Shown: piece after piece, positions 16,070-24,877 of the stretch
Layout of the letters: the number at the start of each line of letters is the position of its first letter
Numbering within the stretch: the first letter of the stretch is position 1
Origin: Klebsiella pneumoniae
Lineage (GTDB): Bacteria > Verrucomicrobiota > Verrucomicrobiia > Limisphaerales > SXTU01
DNA length: 40,880 nucleotides
Assembly: GCA_943330855.2 (NCBI GenBank)
Contig: CALQJI020000045.1
Coordinates: 1 to 40,880 of the forward strand
Reading direction: 5' to 3'
Program-made: the position numbers and the translations under genes
Notes under the pieces: generated by a model
Told to the model about the DNA's origin: nothing
The model's database searches: none
What the model saw: the letters and a program-made list of their open reading frames with translations, nothing else

Positions 16070-17080
16070 ATGAAAAAACTCCTCGGCATCTTCGGGCTGC
16101 TCCTCGCCGTCTGCCTCTTCGCCATGTGGGCGAGCGAGAGCTTCCGCTCCGGCTACAATGTCGAGAACCTCATCCGCCGCACAGCGCTCTTCGGCGTCAT
16201 CGGCATCGGCGTGGCGTTCGTCATCGTCACGGGCGGCATTGATCTCTCCATCGGCTCGGTGATTTGCCTCGTCGGCTGTGGGCTGCCGTGGCTGCTCACG
16301 GTGCAGAAGTGGTCGTTGCCGGCGGCGCTGGTGACGGTGCTGGTGGTTTCCATGGGCATCGGTTTGATGCACGGCCTGCTCATCACGAAGCTGCGGCTGC
16401 AACCGTTCATCGTGACGCTGTGCGGCCTGATGCTCTATCGCGGCATCACGCGCGGCTTCACCGGTGACCAGACCGTGGGCTTCGGCGACGGCTACAAGGA
16501 CCTGCGCGTGCTGGCCACGGGCAAGATTCCAATCCCCTTCGTGCAAGGCTTCGAGATACCCGCACCGTGGGTGGTGCTCGTCATCGTGGGCGTGCTCGCC
16601 GCGATTTTCCTCAACCGCACTATCTACGGCCGCTATCTCCTCGCGCTCGGCCGCAACGAGGACGCCGCGCGCTACAGCGGCATCAACACCGGGGGCATGG
16701 TCATCCTCGCCTACGTGATCTGCTCCACGCTGGCGGGCTTGGGCGGAGTGCTCTTCGTGCTGGATGTGAACTCCGCGCAGCCAGTGGACTTCGGCAACTT
16801 CTACGAGCTCTACGCCATCGCTGCGGCGGTGCTGGGCGGTTGCAGCCTGCGCGGGGGCGAAGGCTCCATCCTCGGCGTCATCATCGGCACCGCGCTGATC
16901 CTCGTGCTGCGGAACGTCGTCACGCTCGTGACCAACCACAGCAACATCGAGTTCGCCATCATCGGCACGGTCATCCTCGCAGGCGTCATCGCGGATGAAC
17001 TGGTGAAGCGCTACGCCGTGAAGCGCCGCGCCGCGCGGGCGTTGGCGGAAGAGGCGGTGCGTCCGGCCGGAACCGTGTGA
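16070..17080 (+). CDS. Sugar ABC transporter permease (RbsC type)
   Basis: A 336-residue inner-membrane permease with about eight to ten hydrophobic segments. Family hallmarks are VFVIVTGGIDLSIGSV (with the ribose-permease GGIDLS motif), LHGLLITKLRLQPFIVTL (the EAA-like loop), GRYLLALGRNEDAARYSGIN, and AAAVLGGCSLRGGEGSILG. The frame is open from 15890, but the stretch before MKKLLGIF is the repeat block; the ATG at 16070 gives the normal permease N-terminus. It completes the importer with the lipoprotein and ATPase, separated from the ATPase by 295 nt of repeats. Confidence 0.95.
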   Translation: MKKLLGIFGLLLAVCLFAMWASESFRSGYNVENLIRRTALFGVIGIGVAFVIVTGGIDLSIGSVICLVGCGLPWLLTVQKWSLPAALVTVLVVSMGIGLMHGLLITKLRLQPFIVTLCGLMLYRGITRGFTGDQTVGFGDGYKDLRVLATGKIPIPFVQGFEIPAPWVVLVIVGVLAAIFLNRTIYGRYLLALGRNEDAARYSGINTGGMVILAYVICSTLAGLGGVLFVLDVNSAQPVDFGNFYELYAIAAAVLGGCSLRGGEGSILGVIIGTALILVLRNVVTLVTNHSNIEFAIIGTVILAGVIADELVKRYAVKRRAARALAEEAVRPAGTV

Positions 17081-17213
17081 GTCCAAGCCGCAGAATGCCA
17101 GTGGAACCACCAACCCTCCGCCGCCGCTGAGAGTCCGACCGTCGCGCTGGGGCTACGATTGCGGACTTCTCGTGGGCCGGGGCGTTTCAGCTCTGACTCG
17201 GTAGGCAACGAAC

Positions 17214-17642
17214 ATGGACCGCAGCGCTCTTATCCGACTGTTGGCTGACCTCGTGCTGATGATGCACGTCGCGTTCGTCGCGTTTGTGATCCTGGGGTTG
17301 GTTCTGATTGTTTGGGGAGGTTTTCGGGGTTGGGCTTGGATTCGGAATCCGTGGTTTCGCTCTGCGCATCTCGCGGGGATTGGCGTGGTGGTGGCGCAGG
17401 CGTGGTTCGGAGTGATTTGCCCCCTCACGACGTTGGAGATGAGCCTCCGTGCGCAGGCTGGCGATGTGACCTACGAGGGGACGTTCATCTCACACTGGCT
17501 TCAACAACTCCTCTACTACCAAGCTCCGCCGTGGGTTTTCGTGGTCTGCTACACGCTGTTCGGCGGCCTCGTCGCAGGCACTTGGTTTGGATTCCGTCCC
17601 ATGCCTTTCCGCTCACCTCCGGCACGCGCGCCGAAGGTTTAG
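17214..17642 (+). CDS. DUF2784 membrane protein
   Basis: A 142-residue protein with about four hydrophobic segments. It shows the DUF2784 pattern: an initial LADLVLMMHVAFVAFVILG helix, a later VICPLTTLEMSLR (the CPLTxLE motif is the family signature), and a final helix VFVVCYTLFGGLVAGTWFG. DUF2784 proteins are inner-membrane proteins of unknown function. The ATG at 17214 starts directly before the first helix. It is 133 nt after the permease and likely a separate unit. The 133-nt gap shows nothing recognisable. Confidence 0.86.
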   Translation: MDRSALIRLLADLVLMMHVAFVAFVILGLVLIVWGGFRGWAWIRNPWFRSAHLAGIGVVVAQAWFGVICPLTTLEMSLRAQAGDVTYEGTFISHWLQQLLYYQAPPWVFVVCYTLFGGLVAGTWFGFRPMPFRSPPARAPKV

Positions 17643-17744
17643 CCACAGATGAGCACAGATTGAACGCAGATAGAGAGGGCAGGAAGGCAGGGGAGGCTGA
17701 TCACGAAACTGCGCTCTGCTGTCGCACTCCATAGGGCGCGGCGC

Positions 17745-20639
17745 TCATTCGCGGCGCTGGGTTAATTTGCAGTCGAGGCACTCGGCGATGCCCAGCTCGT
17801 GCATTTTTTCCAACACCGCTTTGAAGAAAGCAGCCTTGGCTTCCGCACTGGCGTCCCCGCCACCGGGGGCGGCGGTCAGTTTCTTCGCCTTCGCAATCAA
17901 GTCCGCGCGCTCCTTCGCCAGCGTCTCGGTGCGCTTCGCAGCGACGGCGCGGTCGAAGTATTTGCGGCCCTCAATCCACGTCTGTTCGCAGACGGTGTCG
18001 TGGGCGAGCGGGGACTGCTTCCACAACACGAAGTCCGCGTCCTTGCCGGGTTCCAGCGAGCCGACCCATTGGTCCACGCCGAGCTGCCGCGCGGGGTTGA
18101 GCGTCACGAACTTGAGCGCCTCGACCTCGCTGGTGCCGCCGTATTTCACCGCTTTCGCGGCTTCGAGATACATCCGCCGCGCCAGCTCGGAGGAGTCGGA
18201 GTTGAAGGACACGTTCACCCCGCGCGCATGCATCAGGCTGCCGGCGTAGGGAATCGCGTCATAGACCTCGAACTTGAAACCCCACCAGTCCGTGAAGCAC
18301 GAGCCGCCCGCGCCGTGCCGGGCGATTTCGTCCGCGACCTTGTAGCCTTCGAGGACGTGCTGAAGCGTCGCCACGCGCACGCCGAAGCTCTCGCAGACGC
18401 GGAGGAAGGCGATGATTTCGTCGCCGCGATAGCTGTGGCAGTGGATGCGCCGCGTGCCGTTGAGAATCTCGCCGAGCGCTTCCAGTTCGAGGTTCGTGCG
18501 CGGGGGCACGCCGCCCTTGCGCGTGTAGTCGGCCCAAGCGTCGAGATATTGGCGGGCGGCGGTGAAGCGGTTCACGTAGAAGGTCGGCACGCCCATGCGG
18601 GACTGCGGGAAACGGGTGGTGTTCTTCTCGCCCCAGTTGGACTGCTTCACGTTCTCGCCGAGCGCGAACTTGATGCCGCCCGGCGCGTTCGTGAACTTCA
18701 GCCCCTCCGGCCCCGCCCCGAAGCGCAGCTTGATGACGCTGTTCTGCCCGCCGATGGGATTGGCGGAGCCGTGGAGCAGGTTCGCCATCGTCAACCCGCC
18801 CGCGAGTTGCTGATACAAGTTCTCCGTCTCGGAGTTCACCACGTCGGCGATGCGGACCATGGCGGTGCTGGGCAAGGAACCTTCGTTGACGCCGCCGAGA
18901 ATCGCCGTGTGGCTGTGGCAATCAATCAGGCCGGGCGTGAGGTGCTGCCCGGTGGCGTCGATGATCAGCGTGTCGGCACTCAACTGCGCTTTGAAGTAGC
19001 CGACTTGCTGCACCTTGCCGCCGATGATGAGGACGTTGGCGTTGGTGAGCGTGCCCTGCGGGCCGCAGGTCCAGACCGTGGCGTTCTGGATGAGCACGGA
19101 CTTCGGCGCAGCGAGCGGGCCGCGCGAGGCATTGGGCGGCTGGGCGAGGCGTAGCTTCTGGAGCGCGGTGAGGTCGGCTTTCTTTTTGTCCGCGTCTGCC
19201 TTCTTCGTGTCCTTGGCCTCGGCCTTCGGCTCGGCGGGCTTGGTGGACGGGGCTTTTGCGACGACCGGCTTCGGCGGCTGCGTCTCGAACACCACGCCGT
19301 CAATCCACACCTGCTTCACCTTCGCCTCCGCGTCGAAGTAGCCCGCGCCCTCGACCACCGTGAGATTCGCAATCTTCCCTTTCTCAATCGTGCCCAGCCG
19401 GCCGCTCAGGCCGCAGAGCTTCGCGGGCACAGTCGTGAGCGCCGCGAGGGCGTCGCGCTCCGAGAGACCACGGTCCATCGCAAGACGGAGGTTCTTCCGG
19501 AAGACTTTGCGGTCCCCGAGCGCGTGCGTGGTGAGCGCGACTTCCAGCCCTTGCTGACGCAACAACGCCGCGTTCTCCGCCGCCCAATCCCAGTGGCGCA
19601 ACTGGTCGAGCGAGACATCCAGCCAATCATCTTCATCCGGCAGCTTCGGCGCGGAGGGCAGGTTCAGCGGCATGATGAACGGCGCGTTGACGGCCTTCAT
19701 CAAGTCGGGCCGACGCCACTCGTGACCGCTGCCGACCACGGCGAAGTTCAGCCCCAGCTCGCGTGCGAGCTGCCCGGCGCGGTCGCACATCAGCACGCTG
19801 CCCGGCTCGAAGACGACGGTGATCTGCTTGTTGAGAACGGGCGCGAGCGCGTCGAGCGCGGGGTTGAGGTCGGGGCGTTTGCGGGCGGTGGGCTTGGCGC
19901 GGTAATCGGCCTGGTCGAGCACGAAGTGGCGCGCGTCAGCGAAAGTCTGGCGCACCACGGCAATCGTCCCCATGAGCGACTTGGGATAAACCTCCTGCGA
20001 CTCGAACGCGATGTGCTGGTGCGTGTCCGCGCGGAGCAACGCCTCGTTCGGGGGCGCGTCGCTGAGGTTCACGAAGGCGCTGGAGCCGCGGAGAATGCCT
20101 TTGTTCGGAACGACGTTGCCGGCGGTGAAGCCAATCTCACGGAGCGTTTCCAAGGTCTTCGCGTTCGGCGTGTAGCCCGCCGCCACGCGCGCCTGCGGGG
20201 TGACGCTGGTGACTTCGTAGCCGGCGCCGGGCAGGGTGCGAACCTTCTCCTGGCTCTCGACGCCGAGGAAGTTCACCCCGCTGGTGAGCCCGCCAATCGG
20301 GTCCACATGCGTGGTTGCGACCGGCGCGTTCGTGCCCGTGATGCTGAGGTAAGGGTCGATGAACCCGGCGTAGATGACGGTGTTGCTGGCGTTCCAAATG
20401 CGCGCGTCCGACGGCGGCTTCACGTCGCGCCCGACGGCCTCGATGAGGCCGTCGCGGATGACGACCGTGGCGTTTTTCCAGTGATTGCTCGGGTTGACGT
20501 GGATCGTCGCGCCGACGAGCGCGTGGACCCCGGGCGAGCGCGGGCGGTGCCCGGGCGGGAGCAGGTCGGCGGCGCGGGCAGCCAGCACGGAGGCGAGGGC
20601 CACGGCGAGCCAAGCGGAGCGGAAAAGGCCGGTGTTCAT
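17745..20639 (-). CDS. Exported tandem amidohydrolase, first domain degenerate
   Basis: A 964-residue exported protein (signal peptide to about residue 23) formed by two amidohydrolase-superfamily halves. The second half (about 510-915) has the metal motif IDCHSHTAI (His575, His577) after TGQHLTPGL, further metal-site candidates in IHCHSYRGDE and LQHVLEGYK, and ends with NPARQLGVDQWVGSLEPGKD. The first half (about 35-450) keeps the fold signatures (VIRDGLIEAVG, TTVPAKLCGLSGRLGTIEKG), but where the first HxH should stand it reads AGFIDPYLSI, so it should not bind the binuclear metal centre. The halves are joined by a Lys/Ala/Pro/Asp-rich linker (about 453-488). Imidazolonepropionase- or peptidase-like activity on small cyclic amides or dipeptides is possible, but the substrate is unknown. 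It stands alone on the minus strand. Confidence 0.9.
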   Translation of the reverse strand: MNTGLFRSAWLAVALASVLAARAADLLPPGHRPRSPGVHALVGATIHVNPSNHWKNATVVIRDGLIEAVGRDVKPPSDARIWNASNTVIYAGFIDPYLSITGTNAPVATTHVDPIGGLTSGVNFLGVESQEKVRTLPGAGYEVTSVTPQARVAAGYTPNAKTLETLREIGFTAGNVVPNKGILRGSSAFVNLSDAPPNEALLRADTHQHIAFESQEVYPKSLMGTIAVVRQTFADARHFVLDQADYRAKPTARKRPDLNPALDALAPVLNKQITVVFEPGSVLMCDRAGQLARELGLNFAVVGSGHEWRRPDLMKAVNAPFIMPLNLPSAPKLPDEDDWLDVSLDQLRHWDWAAENAALLRQQGLEVALTTHALGDRKVFRKNLRLAMDRGLSERDALAALTTVPAKLCGLSGRLGTIEKGKIANLTVVEGAGYFDAEAKVKQVWIDGVVFETQPPKPVVAKAPSTKPAEPKAEAKDTKKADADKKKADLTALQKLRLAQPPNASRGPLAAPKSVLIQNATVWTCGPQGTLTNANVLIIGGKVQQVGYFKAQLSADTLIIDATGQHLTPGLIDCHSHTAILGGVNEGSLPSTAMVRIADVVNSETENLYQQLAGGLTMANLLHGSANPIGGQNSVIKLRFGAGPEGLKFTNAPGGIKFALGENVKQSNWGEKNTTRFPQSRMGVPTFYVNRFTAARQYLDAWADYTRKGGVPPRTNLELEALGEILNGTRRIHCHSYRGDEIIAFLRVCESFGVRVATLQHVLEGYKVADEIARHGAGGSCFTDWWGFKFEVYDAIPYAGSLMHARGVNVSFNSDSSELARRMYLEAAKAVKYGGTSEVEALKFVTLNPARQLGVDQWVGSLEPGKDADFVLWKQSPLAHDTVCEQTWIEGRKYFDRAVAAKRTETLAKERADLIAKAKKLTAAPGGGDASAEAKAAFFKAVLEKMHELGIAECLDCKLTQRRE

Positions 20640-20698
20640 TGGTGCGCGGTTATGCCGGGCGGGAAGAGATTGTTCAACCGGAATTCCGCGAATTGACG

Positions 20699-20755
20699 GT
20701 AGTCGCAGCCTTCAGGCTGCGCTTGGGGCATTCGCAACCTGAAGGTCGCGACTAC
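20699..20755. repeat. Palindromic intergenic repeat, 23-nt arms
   Basis: The left arm 20699-20721 begins GTAGTCGCAGCCTTCAGG, and the right arm 20733-20755 is its reverse complement with three mismatches; the loop is 11 nt. It occupies the 206-nt gap between the divergent amidohydrolase and DUF1501 genes. The compensated arms suggest a dispersed palindromic repeat rather than an operator. Confidence 0.75.
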
Positions 20756-20845
20756 GGGGCGGGAGTCGCACTCCGGTCAAATGCGGATTTGTCAGAGGCC
20801 GGGTTTGTGGCAGATTCCCGGCATTGAATCCAAACTCGTCGCGCC

Positions 20846-22270
20846 ATGAACACCATTCCTTCCGGCCTCTGCACACCACCCTCGTCTGCCGATTTGTTCC
20901 GCACGCGCCGTGAATTTCTCGCGCAGTCGGGGCTGGGTTTCGGGGCGATGAGCCTCACCGCGCTCGCTGGTCTCGGGCTGTTGCCCGCGCTGCCGGGGCA
21001 GGCCGCCGAGGTGAACGCCAACTCGCCGCTTGCGCCGAAGAAGCCGCCCTTCGCGGCCAAGGCCAAACGCGTGCTGCACATCTTCGCGCAGGGCGCACCG
21101 TCGCATCTCGACACGTGGGACCCGAAGCCGGAGCTGACGAAGTTCGATGGTAAGTCGCTGCCCGGCGGCGGGACGGCTTTCGGCTCGCCGTTTCAGTTTC
21201 CGAAGCAGGGCAAGGCGGGCATTGAGGTCAGCGAGGTGTGGCCGCTGCTGGGGCAGCACATTGACAAGATGGCGGTGATCCGCTCGACCTACACGGACAT
21301 CCCGGCACACGACCAGGCGACGATTTTCATGAACACCGGCTCGCTGCGATTCACGCGGCCGAGTGTGGGCGCGTGGACGCTCTATGGGTTGGGCAGCGAG
21401 AACCAGAGCTTGCCCGGCTTCATCGCTCTCTCGCCTGGGAACGTGGATGCGCAAAATCTCCGTTCCGCGTTTCTGCCCGGCGCGTTTCAAGGCACGGCGG
21501 TGAACTCGACGCGGAACCGACCGGAGGAGCTGATTGAGAATATCCGCAACAAGTTCGTCTCGCTGCCCGAGCAGCGGCGGCAGCTCGACTTGTTACACCA
21601 ACTCAACGAAGTCCACGCGCAGAAGATGCGGAAGGACGGGCAGCTTGAGGCGCGGTTGCAGGCGTATGAGCTCGCGTTCCAGATGCAAATGGAGGCGGTG
21701 GAGGCGTTCGACCTGACGAAGGAACCGCAGGCGATGCACGACCTCTACGGCACGAACACCGCGCAGGGTCGGCAGATGCTCATCGCGCGGCGGCTGCTGC
21801 AAAAGGGCGTGCGCTTCGTGCAGGCGTGGCACGGCGGCTGGGACCATCACAACAACATGGTCACGGCCATGCGCAACACGGCCGGGGCGATGGATAAGCC
21901 CGCCGCCGCGCTGCTCACGGACCTCGCGCAGCGTGGGATGCTGGATGAGACGCTGGTGATTTGGGGCGGGGAGTTTGGCCGCACGCCGGCGGCAGACGGC
22001 AACGCGATGGGCAATCCCGGTCGCAACCACAACGCGCGGGCGATGAGCGTGTGGCTCGCCGGCGGTGGGGTGAAGGGCGGCGTGGCGCACGGGAAGACGG
22101 ACGAGCTGGGCGCGGCGGCGGTCGAGGACAAGGTCCACATCCACGACCTGCACGCAACGATTCTGCACTTGCTGGGCTTCGATCACGAGAAGCTTACCTT
22201 CCGCCACAATGGACGGGATTTCCGGCTGACGGATGTCTACGGGAACGTGGTGCGGCAGGTGGTGGCGTAG
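20846..22270 (+). CDS. DUF1501 protein, Tat-exported (second copy)
   Basis: A 474-residue paralogue of the DUF1501 protein at 3070-4590. The Tat signal is FRTRREFLAQSGLGF (Arg21-Arg22). The family motifs are HIFAQGAPSHLDTWDPKPEL, FVQAWHGGWDHHNNMV, LVIWGGEFGRTPAADGNAMG and DLHATILHLLGFDHEKLTF, ending in DVYGNVV. The His/Asp-rich WDHHNN and FGRTP regions correspond to the positions of AGGAHNDDNWD and FGRQP in the other copy. Unlike most DUF1501 genes it has no PSD1 partner next to it in the window: upstream is a divergent amidohydrolase and downstream a convergent cyclase. Confidence 0.94.
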   Translation: MNTIPSGLCTPPSSADLFRTRREFLAQSGLGFGAMSLTALAGLGLLPALPGQAAEVNANSPLAPKKPPFAAKAKRVLHIFAQGAPSHLDTWDPKPELTKFDGKSLPGGGTAFGSPFQFPKQGKAGIEVSEVWPLLGQHIDKMAVIRSTYTDIPAHDQATIFMNTGSLRFTRPSVGAWTLYGLGSENQSLPGFIALSPGNVDAQNLRSAFLPGAFQGTAVNSTRNRPEELIENIRNKFVSLPEQRRQLDLLHQLNEVHAQKMRKDGQLEARLQAYELAFQMQMEAVEAFDLTKEPQAMHDLYGTNTAQGRQMLIARRLLQKGVRFVQAWHGGWDHHNNMVTAMRNTAGAMDKPAAALLTDLAQRGMLDETLVIWGGEFGRTPAADGNAMGNPGRNHNARAMSVWLAGGGVKGGVAHGKTDELGAAAVEDKVHIHDLHATILHLLGFDHEKLTFRHNGRDFRLTDVYGNVVRQVVA

Positions 22271-22289
22271 TCGTGCCGAGGCTGCTTGT

Positions 22290-23555
22290 TCACCGTTTCT
22301 TCGCGAGCAGGAAGTAGGTGTGGATTTCTCCGACGCCTTTGCACTGCACGGTGCCGCGCTCCATGAAGACGAAACGGCCGCGCAGCCTTTCTTCGAAGCT
22401 GGCGGGGACGTGGATGTGGCCGGGCAGGCCGCTGGATTGCATGCGGCTGGCGAGGTTCACCGCCGCGCCCCAGAGGTCGTAGGTGAATTTCTTGCGGCCG
22501 ATGACTCCCGCCACGACGGGCCCGGCGTTTAGCCCGAGGCGGACCCGGAGCCGGAGGCCGGAGTCGTGGTTCAAGTCCTGCACTTCCGCCAACATCTCGA
22601 GGGCCATTTCCGCCACCGCTTCGGCGTGGTCGGGCCGGGGCAGCGGCAGGCCGCCGACGAGCAGGTAGCTGTCGCCGATGGTTTTGATTTTCTCCAGCCC
22701 GTGCCGATCGGCGAGGCGGTCGAATCGGGAGAAGAGTTCGTTGAGCAGGGTGACGAGGTCCTCGGGGTCGGTCTGGCTGGCGAGCGCAGTGAAGTCGCAC
22801 AAGTCCGCGAAGAGGACGGTGACGTCAGCAAAGTGGTCGGCGATGGTGCGCTCGCCGCGTTTGAGGCGCTCGGCAATGGGTTGCGGGAGGATGTTGAGCA
22901 GGAGGCGTTCGGATTTTTCCTGTTCCATTTCGAGGAGCTGCTTTTCCTGTTGCAGCTCTATCACGCGCAGGCGGTCCATGTCGCGCAGCCGCTTGCGCTC
23001 GAGCGAGGCGGAGACGCGGGCGCGCAGGAGGGTGGGATTAACGGGCTTGGTAAGAAAGTCCTCTGCTCCCAGCTCGATGCAGCGGACGACGGCGGTAAGG
23101 TCATTCATGCCGGAGGCGACGATGACCGGGAGGTGGCGCAGGAAGGGGTCGTCCTTAATCGCCTTGAGCAGGTCGAAGCCATCCATCATCGGCATCTGCA
23201 TGTCGGTGATCAGGAGGTCGAAGGGGCGGTCGCGGAGCGCGGTGAGCGCGGCTGCGCCGTCGCGCGCTTCGGAGACGTTGAGGTAGCCCAGTGCGCGCAA
23301 CGTGAGGGTGAGCACATGGCGCATCGAGTCCTCGTCGTCGGCTACGAGGATGGAAGCCTGTTTGCCGAGGCGGTCATCCTCGGCTTGGTGGAGTTGCTGG
23401 GCTTGATCGGAGGATAGGCCGCCGGCAGGGCCGCCGGTGCGGAGCAGGCGGAAGGTGCTGATGTCATCGGCGCCCGAGGCCGTGTGGTTGGGGTCTGTTT
23501 CCATGTCGGTTCGCGAGATGGCGGTGGGGCGGGGTGGGGAGGAAATCATTGACAT
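22290..23555 (-). CDS. Receiver-class III adenylate cyclase
   Basis: A 421-residue cytosolic protein (from 23555). A receiver domain (about 65-180) has Asp73-Asp74, phospho-acceptor Asp118 in LLITDMQMP, Ser148 and Lys170 (FLTKP). A helical linker (about 185-225, ELQQEKQLLEMEQEKSERLL) likely forms the signalling coiled coil. The class III cyclase domain (about 240-421) has metal Asp251 (VLFADLCDF) and Asp295 in KIKTIGDSYLLVGG, and the Asn/Arg pair Asn367 and Arg371 (LWGAAVNLASRM). The Lys-rich EKIKTIGD segment favours ATP over GTP, so cAMP is the likely product. Phosphorylation should gate the cyclase. The start is uncertain: Met at 23555, 23549 or 23504; the frame extends to 23813 but overlaps the FadL gene's start region on the other strand. 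The gap to the convergent DUF1501 gene is 19 nt. Confidence 0.92.
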   Translation of the reverse strand: MSMISSPPRPTAISRTDMETDPNHTASGADDISTFRLLRTGGPAGGLSSDQAQQLHQAEDDRLGKQASILVADDEDSMRHVLTLTLRALGYLNVSEARDGAAALTALRDRPFDLLITDMQMPMMDGFDLLKAIKDDPFLRHLPVIVASGMNDLTAVVRCIELGAEDFLTKPVNPTLLRARVSASLERKRLRDMDRLRVIELQQEKQLLEMEQEKSERLLLNILPQPIAERLKRGERTIADHFADVTVLFADLCDFTALASQTDPEDLVTLLNELFSRFDRLADRHGLEKIKTIGDSYLLVGGLPLPRPDHAEAVAEMALEMLAEVQDLNHDSGLRLRVRLGLNAGPVVAGVIGRKKFTYDLWGAAVNLASRMQSSGLPGHIHVPASFEERLRGRFVFMERGTVQCKGVGEIHTYFLLAKKR

Positions 23556-23638
23556 AAACGCTGGGTGAGAGCTGCCGATTTCAACTGTGTGGAAATCCTG
23601 CTTGCCGCACCGCCGCCCACTGACGAACATTTGCCCTC

Positions 23639-24877
23639 GTGCCCCCGAATCGTAGCGGCAGGACAACTTATTTGGCGGTGGTGGGTGGAATGTGTCTGGG
23701 CAGCGTGGTGGCCACGCCTGTCTGGGCACTGGGCATTCGCATCGCCGATCAGGATCCCTTTGCCACGGCGCGCGGTAATGCCTTCGCCGCGACTGCGGAT
23801 AATCCCTCGGCAATTTATTACAACCCAGCGGGGCTGACGCAGTTGGAAGGCCATCATCTCCGTATCGGCGGATACTCCATCGCGCTTAAGTCGGAGTTTA
23901 CCTCACCTGCGGGGGCGCAGTTCAGCACGAAGAGCCGGGTGGAGTTTGCCCCGCAGTTTTACTACGCCTACGGGATGAAGGAGCAGCCGCTGGCGTTCGG
24001 CGTGGGGCTTTACGCGCCTTACGGGCTGGCGCTGGAGTGGCCGGATAACACGGTGTTTGGCCCGGTGTTCGGCAAGATGACCTACCTCTCGCTCAACCCG
24101 GTTGCGGCGTGGCAGGTGCATCCCACCTTCTCCCTCGCCGCTGGGCTGACGCTGAACTACGGGGATACGGAGATCCGCCAGCAGGCGATAACGGGTGCGC
24201 CCGGTAGCTTGAACCGCTTTCAAGGCGAGGATGTGGACGCGGGCTTCAACCTCGGCCTGCTTTGGCAACCGATGAAGCAGCACTCCATCGGAGTGAACTA
24301 CCGCAGCCCGACGACGCAGAATTTTTCCGGCTCCTCGACGACGGCCGGCGCGGGGCCGACGGTGAGTGGTGCGGCGAGCGCGCGCATTCCGTTCCCGCGT
24401 CACATCGTGTTCGGCTACTCGTTCCGCCCGACGCCAGACTGGAATCTGGAGTTCAACGCGGACTGGACCGAGTGGAGCCGGTTGACCACGGTGAGCTTCG
24501 TGCAGCCCGGTGGCACGTTTCCCGCGCCCTTTAACTGGCGCTCCAGTTGGTTCTACGAGTTCGGTCTGACGCGCCGCTTCGAGGGCGGTTGGCGTGCGAG
24601 CGCGGGCTACATTTACAGTGAGAATTCCGTCCCGGACGCGAACTTCTCGCCGCTCGTGCCGGACTCGGATCGGCACATTTTTAGTCTTGGAGTTGGCCGC
24701 CAGCAGCCCCGCGTAAGCTGGGATGTGGCATATCAATTGGGTTGGGGACCCAGTCGCACAGTGGCCGGCAACACGCTGGCTTTTCCGCTCGCAATTCCAC
24801 CCCCATCCGCCACCGCCAATGGTAGTTACACATTCCTCAGCCACGCCGTCACCGCTGCAGTCGCCCTTCGCTTCTGA
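23639..24877 (+). CDS. OmpP1/FadL/TodX-type outer-membrane channel
   Basis: A 412-residue outer-membrane beta-barrel of the FadL/TodX family, which takes up long-chain fatty acids or hydrophobic aromatics. A signal peptide (TYLAVVGGMCLGSVVATPVWA) precedes GIRIADQDPFATARGNAFAA and the family hallmark NPSAIYYNPAGLTQLEG. Alternating aromatic strands follow, including FGYSFRPTPDWNLEFNADW and WRSSWFYEFGLTRRFEGG, and the chain ends in Phe, the outer-membrane insertion signal. The start is a GTG at 23639; an internal ATG (MCLGS...) would leave only part of the signal. The 3' end overlaps the next gene by 59 nt. The neighbouring regulators suggest uptake that is sensed or controlled. Confidence 0.93.
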   Translation: MPPNRSGRTTYLAVVGGMCLGSVVATPVWALGIRIADQDPFATARGNAFAATADNPSAIYYNPAGLTQLEGHHLRIGGYSIALKSEFTSPAGAQFSTKSRVEFAPQFYYAYGMKEQPLAFGVGLYAPYGLALEWPDNTVFGPVFGKMTYLSLNPVAAWQVHPTFSLAAGLTLNYGDTEIRQQAITGAPGSLNRFQGEDVDAGFNLGLLWQPMKQHSIGVNYRSPTTQNFSGSSTTAGAGPTVSGAASARIPFPRHIVFGYSFRPTPDWNLEFNADWTEWSRLTTVSFVQPGGTFPAPFNWRSSWFYEFGLTRRFEGGWRASAGYIYSENSVPDANFSPLVPDSDRHIFSLGVGRQQPRVSWDVAYQLGWGPSRTVAGNTLAFPLAIPPPSATANGSYTFLSHAVTAAVALRF

